64,000 bases of DNA from Zygnema cylindricum (lineage: Eukaryota > Streptophyta > Zygnematophyceae > Zygnematales > Zygnemataceae): contig JBBHKE010000943.1 in the NCBI GenBank assembly GCA_037447655.1, positions 139,550-203,549 on the forward strand, read 5' to 3'. Position 1 is the first letter of the stretch, and each line of letters opens with the position of its first letter. This document shows, in pieces, positions 35,701 to 48,264 of the stretch. A program made the translations under genes and the position numbers. Below the pieces are notes generated by a model, which saw only the letters and a list, made by a program, of their open reading frames with translations, was not told the origin of the DNA and made no database searches.

Positions 35701-38700
35701 ATAACAAGCACATCTGGAATCCCACTTCCAATTGGAGCTTCATGTTTGAAACTTATATCTAGCTGTAAATGAAAACCAAGATACCAAATTCTGCAAAGTT
35801 CCAAGGGTAAAGCACAAAAGCGGTAACAAAGTAATGGCTACCTTGCACAAATATGGCCGCCGATAGTCCCGGGGTGATGAATGCCTGCCAGGACTCCATA
35901 CAAACAAAATAAATCTCAAAAAGATGATCAATGTCACTAAACGCAAGTTGACAAGGATGACATCAATAAGCAAACACGCAATGAAACAAGGTGGAAAAGC
36001 TAGACATCTTCCACTATGGCTTGCTATAAGAGGCCCAAAATGCCAGAACCCATGTTGCCGCAAATGCTACTACACAGAAAAAGACACAAATAATGATAAA
36101 AATTGCTAAAATTCTTACTAATATTATTATTATTATTAATAATAATAATAATAACAACAGCTTTAACGAAACAAACCATAGCAATAACATTCATAACAAT
36201 AATATAATAATAATATTTTTTCTTATTACAACTATTAATAACAGAAATAACAATTACAATAACAATAAAAAAATGAGAACAAACCATAGCAATGACAACA
36301 ACACTGATAACAATAATATTTACAATAATTAGAAAAAACACAAGAGCACTCTGATGCAACTTAAAATTCACCTGCACAAAAGTGTTTGACAAGGACCTGA
36401 CACAAAATACAGCTTGCAAACTCTGACCTTGTTTCACGCTTCTGTGCAGGCGAATAGTCCCCTTTGCTGCGATCATCACGCCTACCAGATCCTTCATCTT
36501 TACGATCGCGGCTTTCTCGACCATCACCCTTATCTCTTCTGCGATCGTCATCCCTACTTCTGTCTCTGTCCCGATCTCGCTCTTGGTGACGGTCCTTCTC
36601 CCGTGGCTCAAATCGCTCACGCCGTCTATCATCCTCACGGCCACGATCACTGTCACGACGATGAGAAGATCGATCATCACGTCGATCATCAAAATTGCGA
36701 GCAGTTACATTGCGCTCTGAAGCCCGTGGTGCAGAAAAGCCACTATCTCTTAGCACAGTGCCTCCACCCAGCCTTCCGCTCGAGTAATCACGACCACCCA
36801 TGGCTCCAAAGGCTGCAAAAATCAAAATTCACAGTATTCAACTCAGCATGTAAAACACAACAGCAACACAGAAACTCAACGCTTCATTAAGGACCAATTT
36901 AACAAAACCAGTTAACATCGGTAATATTTCCACTCTCTATTCATAAAGAAATACTGAAATTTTCAACTCAGAGATGAAAAGATATATTACATCACCGGCT
37001 CCAAAACCAGCACAATTTGCACTCTGTATGAGAAAAGTCCTTTGATGAGGTTAAACTATATCAAAGAAAGCCACTTACAAAGCAACATTTGTCAATTTAG
37101 GACTAATTTATGTATCAGCTAGATGTTCACATTATGTAGCATTGAACAAACATGAAAAAGTGTACCAAAAACTAATTTCCACAGCCACCGTCCAAGAACC
37201 AGGACCCAAAAAACCATAATTCAACAAACTGAAGAAGCCTGCTGTTAACCTAGTAAATTTGGATAACCAGGGCTAACTATTTGTCCAGCTTCTATACAAA
37301 AAAAATAAAAAATCAGCGTGGTACCTCAGACCCCAGCTTTCAGCTGCTTTCTCTATCAAGTTATTCCATGATGTGTTTTAAATACTGCAACAGTTAGACA
37401 GGGTATCCATAACAACATGTTCAAACTTTTCATCCAACATAAAATTCACGAGTGAAATTCTAAGAGAAAAACAAAATCAAAAGACGCGATTAAACAGTAT
37501 CCGTCCTTTTTTTCTTTAACCTTCTCAGAAAGCAAAGTCTTAAGCTACAGTTTAAAAAAAAAAAGTATGCCAACCATAATAACCAGTATTGGATGCAGTG
37601 ATTTTCCACTACATGAACAATTTTAGCTGCAAACACTTTTACAACAGTACGTGTCAAGTTTACAAAAAAGTACCGACATGATTTGCCTGTACACGTTTGC
37701 TCACAGATGCTTAACCAATATATATTTCAGTGGAAAATAGCGACCGACTGTATGTGCCATTCGAAAAATTTCACTAAAACCTAGGCTCAAATATATCTTT
37801 ATTATACCTTAAAAATTAAAAATCAGTGAACAACCAAAGATGCAGCAACAGAGGGAAACTCATAAGCGTCAAGGAGTATTAGTGAAAACAACAAAGCTTC
37901 TTACAATTTTAACAGTGGTTTAAACATTTAAACCAGCTTAAGTTAACAGACGCGGACATTAGATTCGATCAATGTCGCCAGTATTTAGCAATTTTTCAAA
38001 ATTGTGCCACATATTTGAGCTGAGACAAAAAATCCAGCATGAATGCGCAGCAGGGTTGGGTGAGTAATATTTTTTGACAGAATTCATCTTGGAGCGCGAA
38101 TTGTTGGGTGAGATTTCATTGCCATTTAGCGCATTTCAAACATCCGCTAATGACAAACCTAAACCTTAATTCGATCAGCCCCCTTTCCGTTTTCCCCGTT
38201 CAACTCTTGCATTCTTTGGCCTCCACTCTTTCAAAGCACCTTTTTCTCTCCTTCACTTCCATCCTCCTTTCCAACTTTCTTTTTGTTATGCTCCATTCCA
38301 GCAGATTTGAAACAAAAATTCCCACTTGGAACAACGTACATTAACCTGTATACTAGCAAAAGCACAAATAAGTCGATAATGTATACCGATAAAATAACAT
38401 TTTCCTGGTTGGGACAGTGTATATCTTGGTACGGCTCATATCAATCACACATTTTTCTTGGCTGACATCTTTACTTCCGATTATTGGCCATTGGCGATGC
38501 CTAGCATATTGTTTAGCCCACCTATACATCCCTCATGCAATATTTAAACAATATTGCATAAGGCTTCAATACCATCATAATGCGATACAGAGACAGTTTG
38601 GGGCACTGCGACATTAAATTTGCCAAGCAAGGGGTAGGTCTGCTTGAAAGAACTAGGTTGACCAATGTGAGAAATATTAAGCGACCAAAATCTAGAAAAG

Positions 38701-41700
38701 TTAAAACCTAACACAAATTGAAACACCAATGAATGCAATGTGTGATTGTGGGTACATAACAAACTGCAACTAGCCGGCTTCCATTAGCGAGCTTCAATGA
38801 AAGCGACACATGTCTTGAACGTAACATTCGCTGTAACAAGTTTAAAACAGATTTAAGTGTACCTTTCTGCATCAACACCTATAACAAATATCGAAGCATA
38901 GCTTAATCGCACTTATAAAAAAACCACAATTTTTGAGATGTTAAAAAAATCACAGACCTAATTTACCGCCCATGATGAAAAATAAGGCATTCCCCAAATG
39001 CATCACGATTTTCTACTCTGACTTAAAAAAAGACTCAATTCTTGAACTCCAAAAAGGGAAACAAATGAGGTTCTTCCTTCATCAAAATGTTTTCAAGTGA
39101 AAAGTATTCTGCAGCCTTATCCAGTATTTGAACCCAATACTATATCATCTATGTAATTTTAATTACTGCGGCATTCGGTCGGCTTAGGGGCAAACAGATC
39201 ACTTGATCCTAACAGGACAATTGAATTGCCAAACAGATTAGAACATGCCAATGCTGAAGAATTGGATCCATTATAACCACCACGGACAGACAACCTCCCA
39301 TACAATTCTACCAATCGAGTCTTTAACAACATTCAATCTCCTTGACAAGCAAACCTCACCTGCAGTGCCAGCTCCAAAACCAGATTGCTGTTGTTGCTGC
39401 TGTTGCTGCTGAGAAAAAGCAATAGTCCCAAACCCGCGTCCTGCCGCACTAAGTGCTGCTGCCTGCTGCACCAAGGCCGCTCCTACAGAACGTGTTGCAA
39501 CCGCATATTGAGCCGCCTGCTGCTGTGCCGCTGCAACTGCCCCATAGACAGTCCCTGGAGGAAAACCAACTGATCGACTTGATTGAACAGCCTGAGTGTA
39601 CACCGGTGTCGGGGCAGCTTGGGCACGCACAGAATAGTCCGCTGCAGACACAGAGGTTCTGCTTGTATAGTCCTGCTGGCTTAGGGCTCTGCAAATATCC
39701 TCAACCAGAGGTAGACAATGAATGCAAGCAAAAACGCAAACTGCAAAGACAGACAAGGCTAAGAATGCAACTTCCCAGAAAGGAGACCAAAGAGAAAATA
39801 GTCCAGCATGATTACAAGCATATACCCAGTTCAAAAATCTCAGAAAAGATCCACGACATGAACTAGGGAGGAAATATGTACACAACAGAAACTGAATTAT
39901 TTTAGCTAACTAAATACTTAAACATGAAGCATCTGGCGTGTATGGTGTCAAAAAAGAATGCAGAAAACTATAATAACTGAGAGGAAAAAATGAATAAAAC
40001 TTTTGAACAGGGTTCACGCCATAAAAAACATATGTTGCAATTAACAAAACTAAGAAAAAACTGTCCCTGCTCTCTAATGTGCACCTTTCCCACAAAAGAC
40101 TAAAGACAGCCTATTACTCAGCAACGAGTGTAATCCCTCACCTTCTTTTGAAGAGTAACTAGCCAGAAACAGCCATAAATGACCGTAATAGTGGGAATGA
40201 TACATACCTTGTGGCTCCTGCGGCCGCAGATTGCCCTGCGGCAGTGCGCATCTGCGCGGCGGTTTGCTGTGCTTGTTGCAGCGCCTGCTGCTGACGGTAG
40301 AGCTGAGAATCCTGCTGCTGCTCCTACTCAGGCAGTTTCAACAGGATAACAACCAATAAAACTAGTCCAAGGTCAGAATGGCGGGGCTGAAATAAATAAA
40401 AAGATAAATATGTATTTACAAATAACATCCCAATATTGAATGTGTAATATATTGAAGACCTTACACGAACCGACTCTTCCACCCACTTATTCGGAAAAAA
40501 ACAGCAAAAAAACCAAATCAACAATGTGACGCGTCCAGAAGATCATGAGCAGGTTGACCGGCCACGTACACACCTGCCTTTGAACAACAGTGTCTTGGTA
40601 CCGAGAAGAGCCATCTTGACCAAATCCCGCTTGGCTGTATGATCCTCTATCATGCTGAGCACTGCCTCCTTGGTAATCGCTGCCTTTTGCAGTAAATCCA
40701 GCCCCATACTGATCTCCAAGCTTTGAAAAACTAGATTGTCCACCAGCAGTCCCAAACTGATCTGCTGCATAAACCCCAGATGAGGCACCACCATAAGCGC
40801 TAGTAGCAGGGCCCTGGGAAGATCTATCAGATGATTCAAAAGCGGCACTTCGTACAGTGGGGGCGAAATCTGAATTTGTTGTCACCTGCCACGGCAATAA
40901 GAAAAGCATACTATTCAGCATACTAAATTTCTGAAGTTCAGAAAAAAGGCTAAAGCTTCACAATCCACGTTTCACTAAACTCGAGATTATGATAAAAAAA
41001 ACGCTCGCACAAGCAAACCTAAAATATCTACAGAACACAGTGGATTGTGAGAAGCAAACCTGCTGAGAGCCAGCTTGGCCAGCTGCTGACCCATAGACAC
41101 TGCCATATTGACCACCATACTGGCCTTGTACATTACTTGTTCCACTACCAGAACTCCTCCCATAAGCAGCTCCTCCTTCACTCTGGCTGGTATTCGCAGT
41201 AGACGACTGTTGCTGAGCCCAGGAAGCAGTTTGACCTCCTCCCGCTTGACTTTGCGCAATTGCCGCTGATCCATACGTGGCCGTTGCAATATTTGCATAG
41301 CCCCCTTGTTGGGAACCTCCAGTAGTGGCAGCTTGCAGCTAAAATCCAAACCACACACAACAAAAGAAAACTACTATAAAATCAACGAAGGGAAAGAAAG
41401 AACCTAAAAAGCATTCTTAACCTTCCATCACCTATAGATAAATACTTTCCCATCCGTGAACTAATCACACAGTGAAAGCTTTTCAAAAAAAAAGAGCAAG
41501 CACGCAAGTGTTGATCCACAACAAAGACTTTAGGCTTGGATCTAAGACACACACCCACGGTGAAAAAAACCATGTTGGCAGAATAGCCAATCATAAAGGG
41601 AAAAAACAAATAGGACTCTGTGCATCGGCATAAACTATTGAGCACAACCAGACTTTCATTTGAGAAACACATCACGATGGTAACAAAAACGCCTATAACC

Positions 41701-43163
41701 TTCTAAGGTAAGCCTATATATTAGAAAAAAAACGAAGAATGTGACACACAATCTCCAAACTTGCAATACGCGTCAGTCAACTGTCCACTCACCTACTGTG
41801 CAAATGTCTCTGACTGTACAATGTTTACGGGTAGCACCTTGACATTCAAAGGTAAGCCTACAACTTAGCATGTGACACACACTCTGCAATCTTTCAGCCA
41901 AGTGCCTGTCCAATTACCTGCTGTGCAAATGTCGGCTGCTGTCCGTACGATGTTTGCGAGTAGCTTTGCTGTCCATACGCTCCAGTTGCACCGCCAGCTC
42001 CAGAAGCAGCAGCAGCAGCCGCAGCCGCCTGCTGCTGACCGTACGATGTTCCCTGATAGGTGTAAGTCCCCGCAGGCTGCTGCAGCTGACTCTGCTGCTG
42101 TATCTGACTCTGCGACTGTAGCTGGTTCTGCTGTAGGAAAATGCACAGACAAAGACAGTTCAAACACAGTCAATATTTGGAAGCCACAGTTTGGAACCCA
42201 CTGCGCAATACATGTGGATTTCAATCATGGCATGAATGGTCAAATAACCTATTTTGATTCCTAACAAGAGCAGGGACACGTAAACTGACAACCACTAATA
42301 CAGTCTCTATGAGCACAGAAAAAATAAACTTGAGGTCCTTGGAAGACAGTGTAGTAGTAGCTCCCATCCATTGCCCCACACAGGGTCCTCCCGGTTTAAA
42401 CCCGCAAGTGTTCGGTTTTTACATAACTATGGTGGTAAACGGACTGAAATTAACCCATTACTAAATATTCATCTGGAAAAAACCTAAATCGTTAACCCTC
42501 ACAAGACTGGTGTTCAAGACTGATTTTTCGTCAATGAAATTCCCAGTGTTGTCCTTTCATATTTATAGTCTTTGTTTTTCTCAGGACTATACTGCTGCTT
42601 CTAAATAGTTAAGGATTCGCAAATATGTTTTTTAGCTCCAGCATATTGTGACTGGCTTGATTTCTTGTGGCTTAGAAAGAAGACCAAATCCGAATAGAAA
42701 TAGGGAGCTACAAATGACTTGCCTGCGATTGCTGAGAGTAGCTGTACTGCTGTTGTTGCTGAACTCCCTTCGACGAAAAGACAAAAGAAAGGAATAAAGG
42801 GAGCATTCAGAAAACAAAACAATCTCACAATTTCCAGCTGCAGAACGAATGTAGGCAGGTTCAGGACCTCATTTGAAGGTGAGAATAATACACAACTGTC
42901 TCGTTCAAGCATGTCAACATAATTACTTGCAGATGAACAGGTCAAAAAATAGGAGCTATTAAAATAACGCTTCTGATCTAGAAAACGCCCTAGTATCCAA
43001 ACAAAACTACGTGTAGAAGCCCTTACAGAGATAACCTGCATAAATTTAAATCGGCAAACTTTCACACGCAACTCAGAACGAAGGACTATGCACGAAAGCT
43101 TTCTACCTGTTGACCGTAGCTCTGCTGGCTAAAGGAGGATGTCCCTCCACTCCATTGATCCAT
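26793..43163 (-). CDS. CCAR1/DBC1-like cell cycle and apoptosis regulator protein, ~23 exons
   Basis: Predicted ~1200 aa. Exons (-): 43163-43107, 42767-42723, 42130-41918, 41338-41060, 40885-40574, 40323-40208, 39688-39360, 36812-36428, 35884-35842, 34397-34305, 34173-34118, 33740-33596, 33015-32798, 31745-31682, 31269-31066, 30902-30720, 30466-30392, 29576-29502, 28975-28529, 28345-28280, 27648-27607, 27361-~27300 and a last exon near 26885-26793. Order: Q/G/Y/S-rich prion-like N-terminus (~1-430); Arg/Asp/Ser-rich stretch (~435-560); a conserved segment with RRYPKLYIVPEF and SFEHE; the DBC1 domain (~692-853: LVKFMTLRKDRNP, GGVWDPELDG, then IDLSGCIHWNRFLE and FFVPDIWD); LLDYDEDDREEHTFE; an acidic Lys/Glu linker with TPEKTSETASEK repeats; an EF-hand-like AYRYFDRNRVNYL and LLHCLGLHLSHKNV. 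The animal relatives are nuclear co-regulators linked to Mediator, nuclear receptors and splicing; in plants the role is little known. No SAP domain was found. The final junction does not phase cleanly, so the C-terminus is provisional; an alternative last exon ends at 26321. Intron 2 uses a GC donor. Confidence 0.87.
36117..36335. repeat. AT-rich (AAT/AAC)n microsatellite in a CCAR-like intron
   Basis: Runs of ATTATTATT, AATAATAAT and degenerate AACAAT words over about 220 bp in intron 8, just downstream of the Arg/Asp-rich exon. Asn/Ile-rich open frames here are artefacts. Confidence 0.8.
36813..39359 (-). other. Long intron 7 of the CCAR-like gene
   Basis: At about 2.5 kb this is the longest intron of the gene. 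It lies between the Gln-rich exon 7 and the Arg/Asp-rich exon 8. I found no nested gene or clear transposon ends. A C/T-rich patch around 38190-38290 is the only compositional feature. Confidence 0.5.
41707..41832 (-). pseudogene. Decayed tandem duplicate of the 3' end of CCAR-like exon 3
   Basis: This segment is a diverged copy of 41851-41965, which spans the end of exon 3, its donor and the start of intron 3. Shared landmarks are AAAGGTAAGCCTA, GTGACACACA and CTGTGCAAATGTC. Read on the minus strand, the copy keeps ACATTTGCACAG followed by a GT donor but contains in-frame stops and a deletion. It cannot serve as a coding exon without breaking the frame. Confidence 0.6.
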
Positions 43164-43968
43164 GTCGTCCTTTCTCTTTTCCTCTCTATCCCTGTGCACG
43201 GAAGTGTTGGAAAGACGAGATCTCAAAATGAAAACTCGCGGTTTCCTCTTCGAATGTGTGAGCGATGTCGACGTCCACTTTCACGTCTCGTCTGCATAGT
43301 CAATCAGCCATACAGTGCAGTAGCCTGGTGGCTGTCTGCATCTTTGAAGCATACGGTAAATAAAAACAGCGATTTTGTGCGCCCTTACCATACGCGCAAA
43401 AGTACAGTACTGTACAGTACACCGTCAATCGCTATTAGAGTATATAACGCTAATTCGGTGCCCCTAAATTTTGACCCCAAAACCTGAAATATAATTAATA
43501 GCGCTATTAAAGTACGTGGACCATAATCTGCCACGTCTCAGGCACTAAATTAGAATCAATAACGCTAATTTTTTTTTGACGCTATTTAATCCTTGACTCT
43601 AATAGCGATTGGCGGTGTACTGTACACCTCCTAAATTGTTACCCGTTACCCGATACGGTACAGTACTGTACTGTACGATAATATTGTAATGTATGTTACA
43701 GTATTGTACCGTATTTTTGCCGTAACTGTCCCCGGACCTTCTGGGTGGAAAAGCGAAAAGCCAGGCGTCAACTTCGACAATTTGAACTTGGGTTTCTTCG
43801 AATCTCATGCGTGCTATTCACGCGAAGGGGACCTTCTGTTGACTGCTGCAAAATATTTTCATCCCCACAGAACTTGGCGTTCTCTGGTCTAGCAGGTCGT
43901 TGGGGCTAGTCATTATTGCCGTCGCTGATTGGGAAAACTACATTACGTGATCGCGGAAAAGGATTAAA
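43164..43968. promoter_or_regulatory. Divergent promoter region of the CCAR-like and ABCF genes
   Basis: The two ATGs face away from each other with 805 bp between them, so the region must hold both promoters and 5' UTRs. A 216-bp MITE sits in the middle, 248 bp from the CCAR-like ATG and 343 bp from the ABCF ATG. Repeated GTACAGTACTGTAC-type palindromes extend from the MITE ends to about 43715. No convincing TATA box was found. Confidence 0.55.
43411..43626. mobile_element. Short MITE with 30-bp inverted repeats in the divergent promoter
   Basis: Ends at 43411-43440 and 43597-43626 are inverted repeats matching at 29 of 30 positions (core ACACCGCCAATCGCTATTAG). A perfect 16-bp palindrome, TTAATAGCGCTATTAA, lies near the centre (43495-43510). 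If the terminus is taken as CAGTACACCG, a TA dinucleotide flanks each side, which fits a Tc1/mariner-type target duplication. The flanking palindromic GTACAGTAC makes the exact boundary ambiguous. This family differs from the GGG-ended elements elsewhere. Confidence 0.75.
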
Positions 43969-46900
43969 ATGGTTAGAACGAAGGAGACAGATGATGGGAA
44001 ATCTGGAGGTCAAGGGAAGAAAAAAGCAGGAACGACATCGGGTGTGAAGAAAGAGGCTAAAAAGATTTCTGTTAGTCAGATATCTCTTGATGAGCCTAAA
44101 CCTAAAGCCGCACCTCGACAATTAAAAGGTAAAGGAAAGCCTCCTGCAAGTGATTATCTGGCAGGAGTAGATCTTCCACCTTCCGATGACGAGGAATCAG
44201 AGGTAATAAATATGAGAGGTGATGATGATGACGATGATTCGGACGAAGGAGAAGGAAGGCTATCAAGCAGAAGCGGTGGGAGAAGTGTGGTTCATGGGAT
44301 TAATTTTCAAGTAACAGACAGAGAGCTTAGGAAAAAGGAGAAAAAAGAGCAACTTCTCGCACAGGCACAGGAACAAGCAAAGACAGATGCGATGAAGGAA
44401 GATGACGATAATGCTTTTTCTGTCGTTCTAGGTGCAAAGAGTGCAGCTTTGGATAGTGAAGAGGGGCTAGACGACAAGGCAAGGGATGTGAAAATAGAGA
44501 ATTTTTCAGTGTCAGCTCGGGGAAAGGAGCTTTTCAGAAATGCTTCCATTACGATTGTGCATGGTCGGCGGTATGGTCTTGTGGGTCCTAATGGAAAGGG
44601 GAAGTCCACATTGATGAAGCTTCTAGCTAAGCGACAGTTGCCTGTTCCTAAGAATATCGATGTTCTTCTGGTAGAGCAGGAAGTTGTAGGGGACGACCGG
44701 TCAGCTTTACAGGCAGTAGTTTCAGCCGACCAGGAATTGATGGAACTTAGGGCAGAGGAGACAAGATTAAGGGCTTTGGCAGAAAAGGAAGGAGAGGAAG
44801 CAGAGAGCACAGGGCAAGTTGCCGAAGGAGTTGTCGATATGGGGAAGGAAGAAGTCGACATCGATGAAGATGGGGAGGAAACCGGAGGTGCTACAGAAGG
44901 TGACGATGATTTTGCCGAAAGGCGAGGTTCAGGAAGGGAAGCTTCCAAGTTGTTGTCTGGAAAAGACAAACAGCAGTTGAAGGCACGGGGAAAGGGATTA
45001 AAGGGCAAATCTAAAGGTGCTTCTTTAAGGGAAAAGGACGAGGTTATACAGGCTGCACAGATCGAGGAAGATTCTATGACAGCTGGCGAGAAACTAGCAG
45101 CTGTTTATGAACGGATGCAGATTATTGGTGCAGAAGCTGCAGAAGCAAGGGCGTCAAAGATTTTAGCCGGTTTAGGTTTCACTAAGGATATGCAGGTAGG
45201 TCTTTGATTAAATTTTTGTGTGATGGTCGCAATTTAGGCAAGTGAGGGGAGCATGGGATTAGGTTTAGTATGATGAGGATGTCATCTATGTGGCAAAATG
45301 GATTTGGAATAGCCTGCTGTTGATCCACACGTTTGTTTATTCATGTGTGCATTTTTTCTAGGTTTTTTGTTTAGTAGGTGCACTTGAGTTCAGGTTATGG
45401 CTTCATCCCGATGTGCTTTATACTGCAACTGAGGTTTCGGAAAGAAACTAGTTCATTTTCTGATGTCTTTGTATGTATGCCTTTTTGTCTGGTAGTTTTT
45501 TAGCTCCTGGTCTTGTCATTGCGCAACTTGTATTTTGTTATTGATCCAAACCTCATCGCCTCATTTTTGTTTATGGGTCCTTCACTGGGCAATGTTGTAG
45601 GCTCGATCGACAAAATCTTTTAGCGGAGGTTGGAGAATGCGAATCTCCCTTGCAAGAGCGCTTTACATTCAACCTACCCTCCTCTTGCTGGATGAGCCAA
45701 CCAATCACCTTGACCTGCGAGCTGTAATCTGGTTGGAAGAGTATTTGATGCGGTGGAAGAAGACTTTGATTGTGGTGTCTCACGACCGTGATTTCTTGAA
45801 CTCGGTTTCCACTGACATTATACATCTCCACGATGAGAAGCTGCTATTTTACAAGGTGTGCAATTCTTTCTTTTGTCAAATTCGGCAGCAAAGGCCGTCA
45901 GATTGCCCCTGCATTCTGTTAGCGCCACATTCAAAAAGTAAAAGTTACTTCCTTAGTTTATGTGTTTAGTAAACCTGTTTCTCTCGAAATTTTCCTGTTT
46001 TCCATATATACACTGGATTTGTTTGAATTTGAATGCAAAGCTCTGTAGAATTACAGGTTTCAGCGTCGTTGTGTTTGTAGTTTATGCCAAAAAGAAACAT
46101 TTGGAATTTGTGTGTCATTTGAGTAGTTTACAAGTAGTTTCTTTGGGGGCCACCATAGTCTTCCTCACTCGTGGGTTCGTTTTTTAGTATGTTGATAGGA
46201 CTTATCTTACTTTGTGTTGATGAGCTATTTTTGTTATCTAGGATCTATGTAGCCCTGTTTGTTATGTGGTTATAGTTGATGTCAGTTAGGGAAATGATTT
46301 ATTGAAACTGCTTTTAATTTGGAACCACAGGGGAACTTCGAAGCCTTCGAAGAGATGTATGAGCAAAAGCGAAGAGAGAACAATAAAAAGTTTGAAACAT
46401 TTGAGAAGCAACTGAAAGCGGCAAAACGGAGTGGAAATAAGGCCAATCAAGATAAGGTATGGTTGGCAGATCTGAAGACATACTTATTTTTCCTTAAATG
46501 TGCTACAGTAGTTGATAATGGTGATTGAATCACAAACGCCGAGCATATTCAAACGCAATTGGGTTTGTTAATCTATGTTTCAACATGAGATTTGTCTGGA
46601 ACAATGTAGCCAATGTTGATCAACCTGGTAGTTTGGAAACAAGAACGCTTAATAAACAGTATGATTTTGACTGGGCTTTCAAACATGAAATGTACATTTT
46701 TATCACTTCTGAAGGAAGTTGTCATGGAGACGGCCATTCCATGGCTTGTCTATGGTTGACCTCACATTCATGTTTTAAACGCTCATGTATAAATACTGTG
46801 TGAACCGAAATCAGAATTACGACTGCAAACTATGACTTCTAGCGGATAAGAGGTGCTAACAGATGTTGTGCAGTTGTTACTGTTGAGATGTTTGATTCCA

Positions 46901-48264
46901 AAATTATGATTCCATACCAGACGTAGATTTCAGAAGGTGCCAGACTGCAGAGTCGTTCCTCTTGATATTCGCGTTTATGTTGTTCTGGCTGCAAGATCCA
47001 TTTCTTGGTCTTTACATCACTGTTCTTAAGTGTTTACCCAACTTTTGGTATCACATATGATGGACCAGGTGAAGGACAAAGCAAAAATGGTTAGTCAGAA
47101 GGAGGCTCGAGCCAGGGGTAAAGGCAAAGGAGTGGCTGACGAGGAAGATGTGCCAACAGAGGCACCTAAACGATGGAGAGACTATGCTGTGGAATTCCAT
47201 TTTCCAGAACCCACAGAGCTTACTCCACCCCTTTTGCAGTTAAAGGATGTAGAATTCCAATATCCTGGAAGGGAGGATTTTGCTCTCAAGAACATAGATG
47301 TTGGGGTGGATATGGGGACCAGGGTGGCCATTGTCGGACCAAATGGTGCTGGGAAATCGACGATGTTAAATCTTTTGGCTGGAGATTTACAACCTACGGT
47401 GGGAGAGGCACGTCAAAGTCAGAAGTTGAGAGTGGGAAGGTATTCACAACATTTTGTAGATCTACTTCAGTTTGATGAAACTCCTGTTCAGTATCTCCTT
47501 CGACTATATCCGGACCAAGAGGGTCCCAGTAAACAAGAGGCTGTTAGGGCGAAATTGGGCAAGTTCGGTCTGCCTAGCCACAACCATTTGACCCCGATAG
47601 TGAAGCTTTCAGGAGGACAGAAAGCAAGGGTGGTATTTACGTCTATATCCATGAAGAAACCACACATTTTGTTGTTGGATGAACCAACAAATCATCTTGA
47701 CATGCAGGTAATCTATCTTCAATTGTTGTAGGCTGTTTTTTGAGGTAGTAATCTCTTCATGTGTTGTAGACGGTTTTTTGTTGTACTGCATCCATCGAAC
47801 CTAGTGGTAGTTCAATTGCACGTGATAGATTTACCCTCATGTTGAGGCTGGATCGTACAGTTTGACGAGTAACCCCACATACGATTACTCAAAAAACTGT
47901 ACGAGCTGTATGATCACCCACTTTTATGTGGGTAAGACTTCGATCGTATAATTTCCCAATGAAAATCCTCTTATTTGCTGATCGAAGAGGACGGGAAAGC
48001 TGTCTAAAAATTGTAGAGGAATTCACCTTGCAGTTATGGTGGTGATTGCAGAGTATTGATGCTCTGGCGGATGCCCTTGAAGAGTTTACCGGTGGAGTAG
48101 TACTGGTGAGTCACGACTCAAGACTGATTTCTCAGGTTTGTGGTGATGAGGAACGGAGTGAGATTTGGGTCGTTGATGATGGGACTTGCACAAAGTATTC
48201 AGGAAGCTTCAATGAATACAAAGAGGAACTCATCAAGGAAATTATTGCTGAAGTAGAGGAGTAA
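43969..48264 (+). CDS. ABCF (GCN-type) ATPase, ABCF4/GCN4-like, 5 exons
   Basis: Predicted 819 aa; Arabidopsis ABCF4 is about 720. Exons: 43969-45195, 45601-45855, 46331-46456, 47069-47707, 48052-48264, all phase 0 and GT-AG. It is a soluble protein with two ABC ATPase domains and no membrane segment. ABCF proteins act with ribosomes and, for yeast GCN20-like members, in eIF2-alpha kinase signalling. A charged N-terminus (~1-165) has acidic [14 protein letters not shown]1: Walker [10 protein letters not shown] at 206-214, signature SFSGGW at 415-420, Walker [13 protein letters not shown] with D440/E441. Linker: [19 protein letters not shown]2: Walker [10 protein letters not shown] at 626-634, signature LSGGQ at 716-720, Walker B with D740/E741; H-loop LVSHDSR in the last exon. 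Residues ~265-368 in ABC1 are about 80 aa longer than in the Arabidopsis protein and are Glu/Gly/Lys-rich. All catalytic motifs are intact. Divergently paired with the CCAR-like gene. Confidence 0.94.

Noticed and set aside
36093-36332. Asn/Ile-rich plus-strand ORF
   Set aside because: Translation of the AT-rich microsatellite inside a CCAR intron.
44307-45008. 233-aa minus-strand Ser-rich ORF
   Set aside because: Antisense of ABCF exon 1, whose plus-strand frame has full domain support.
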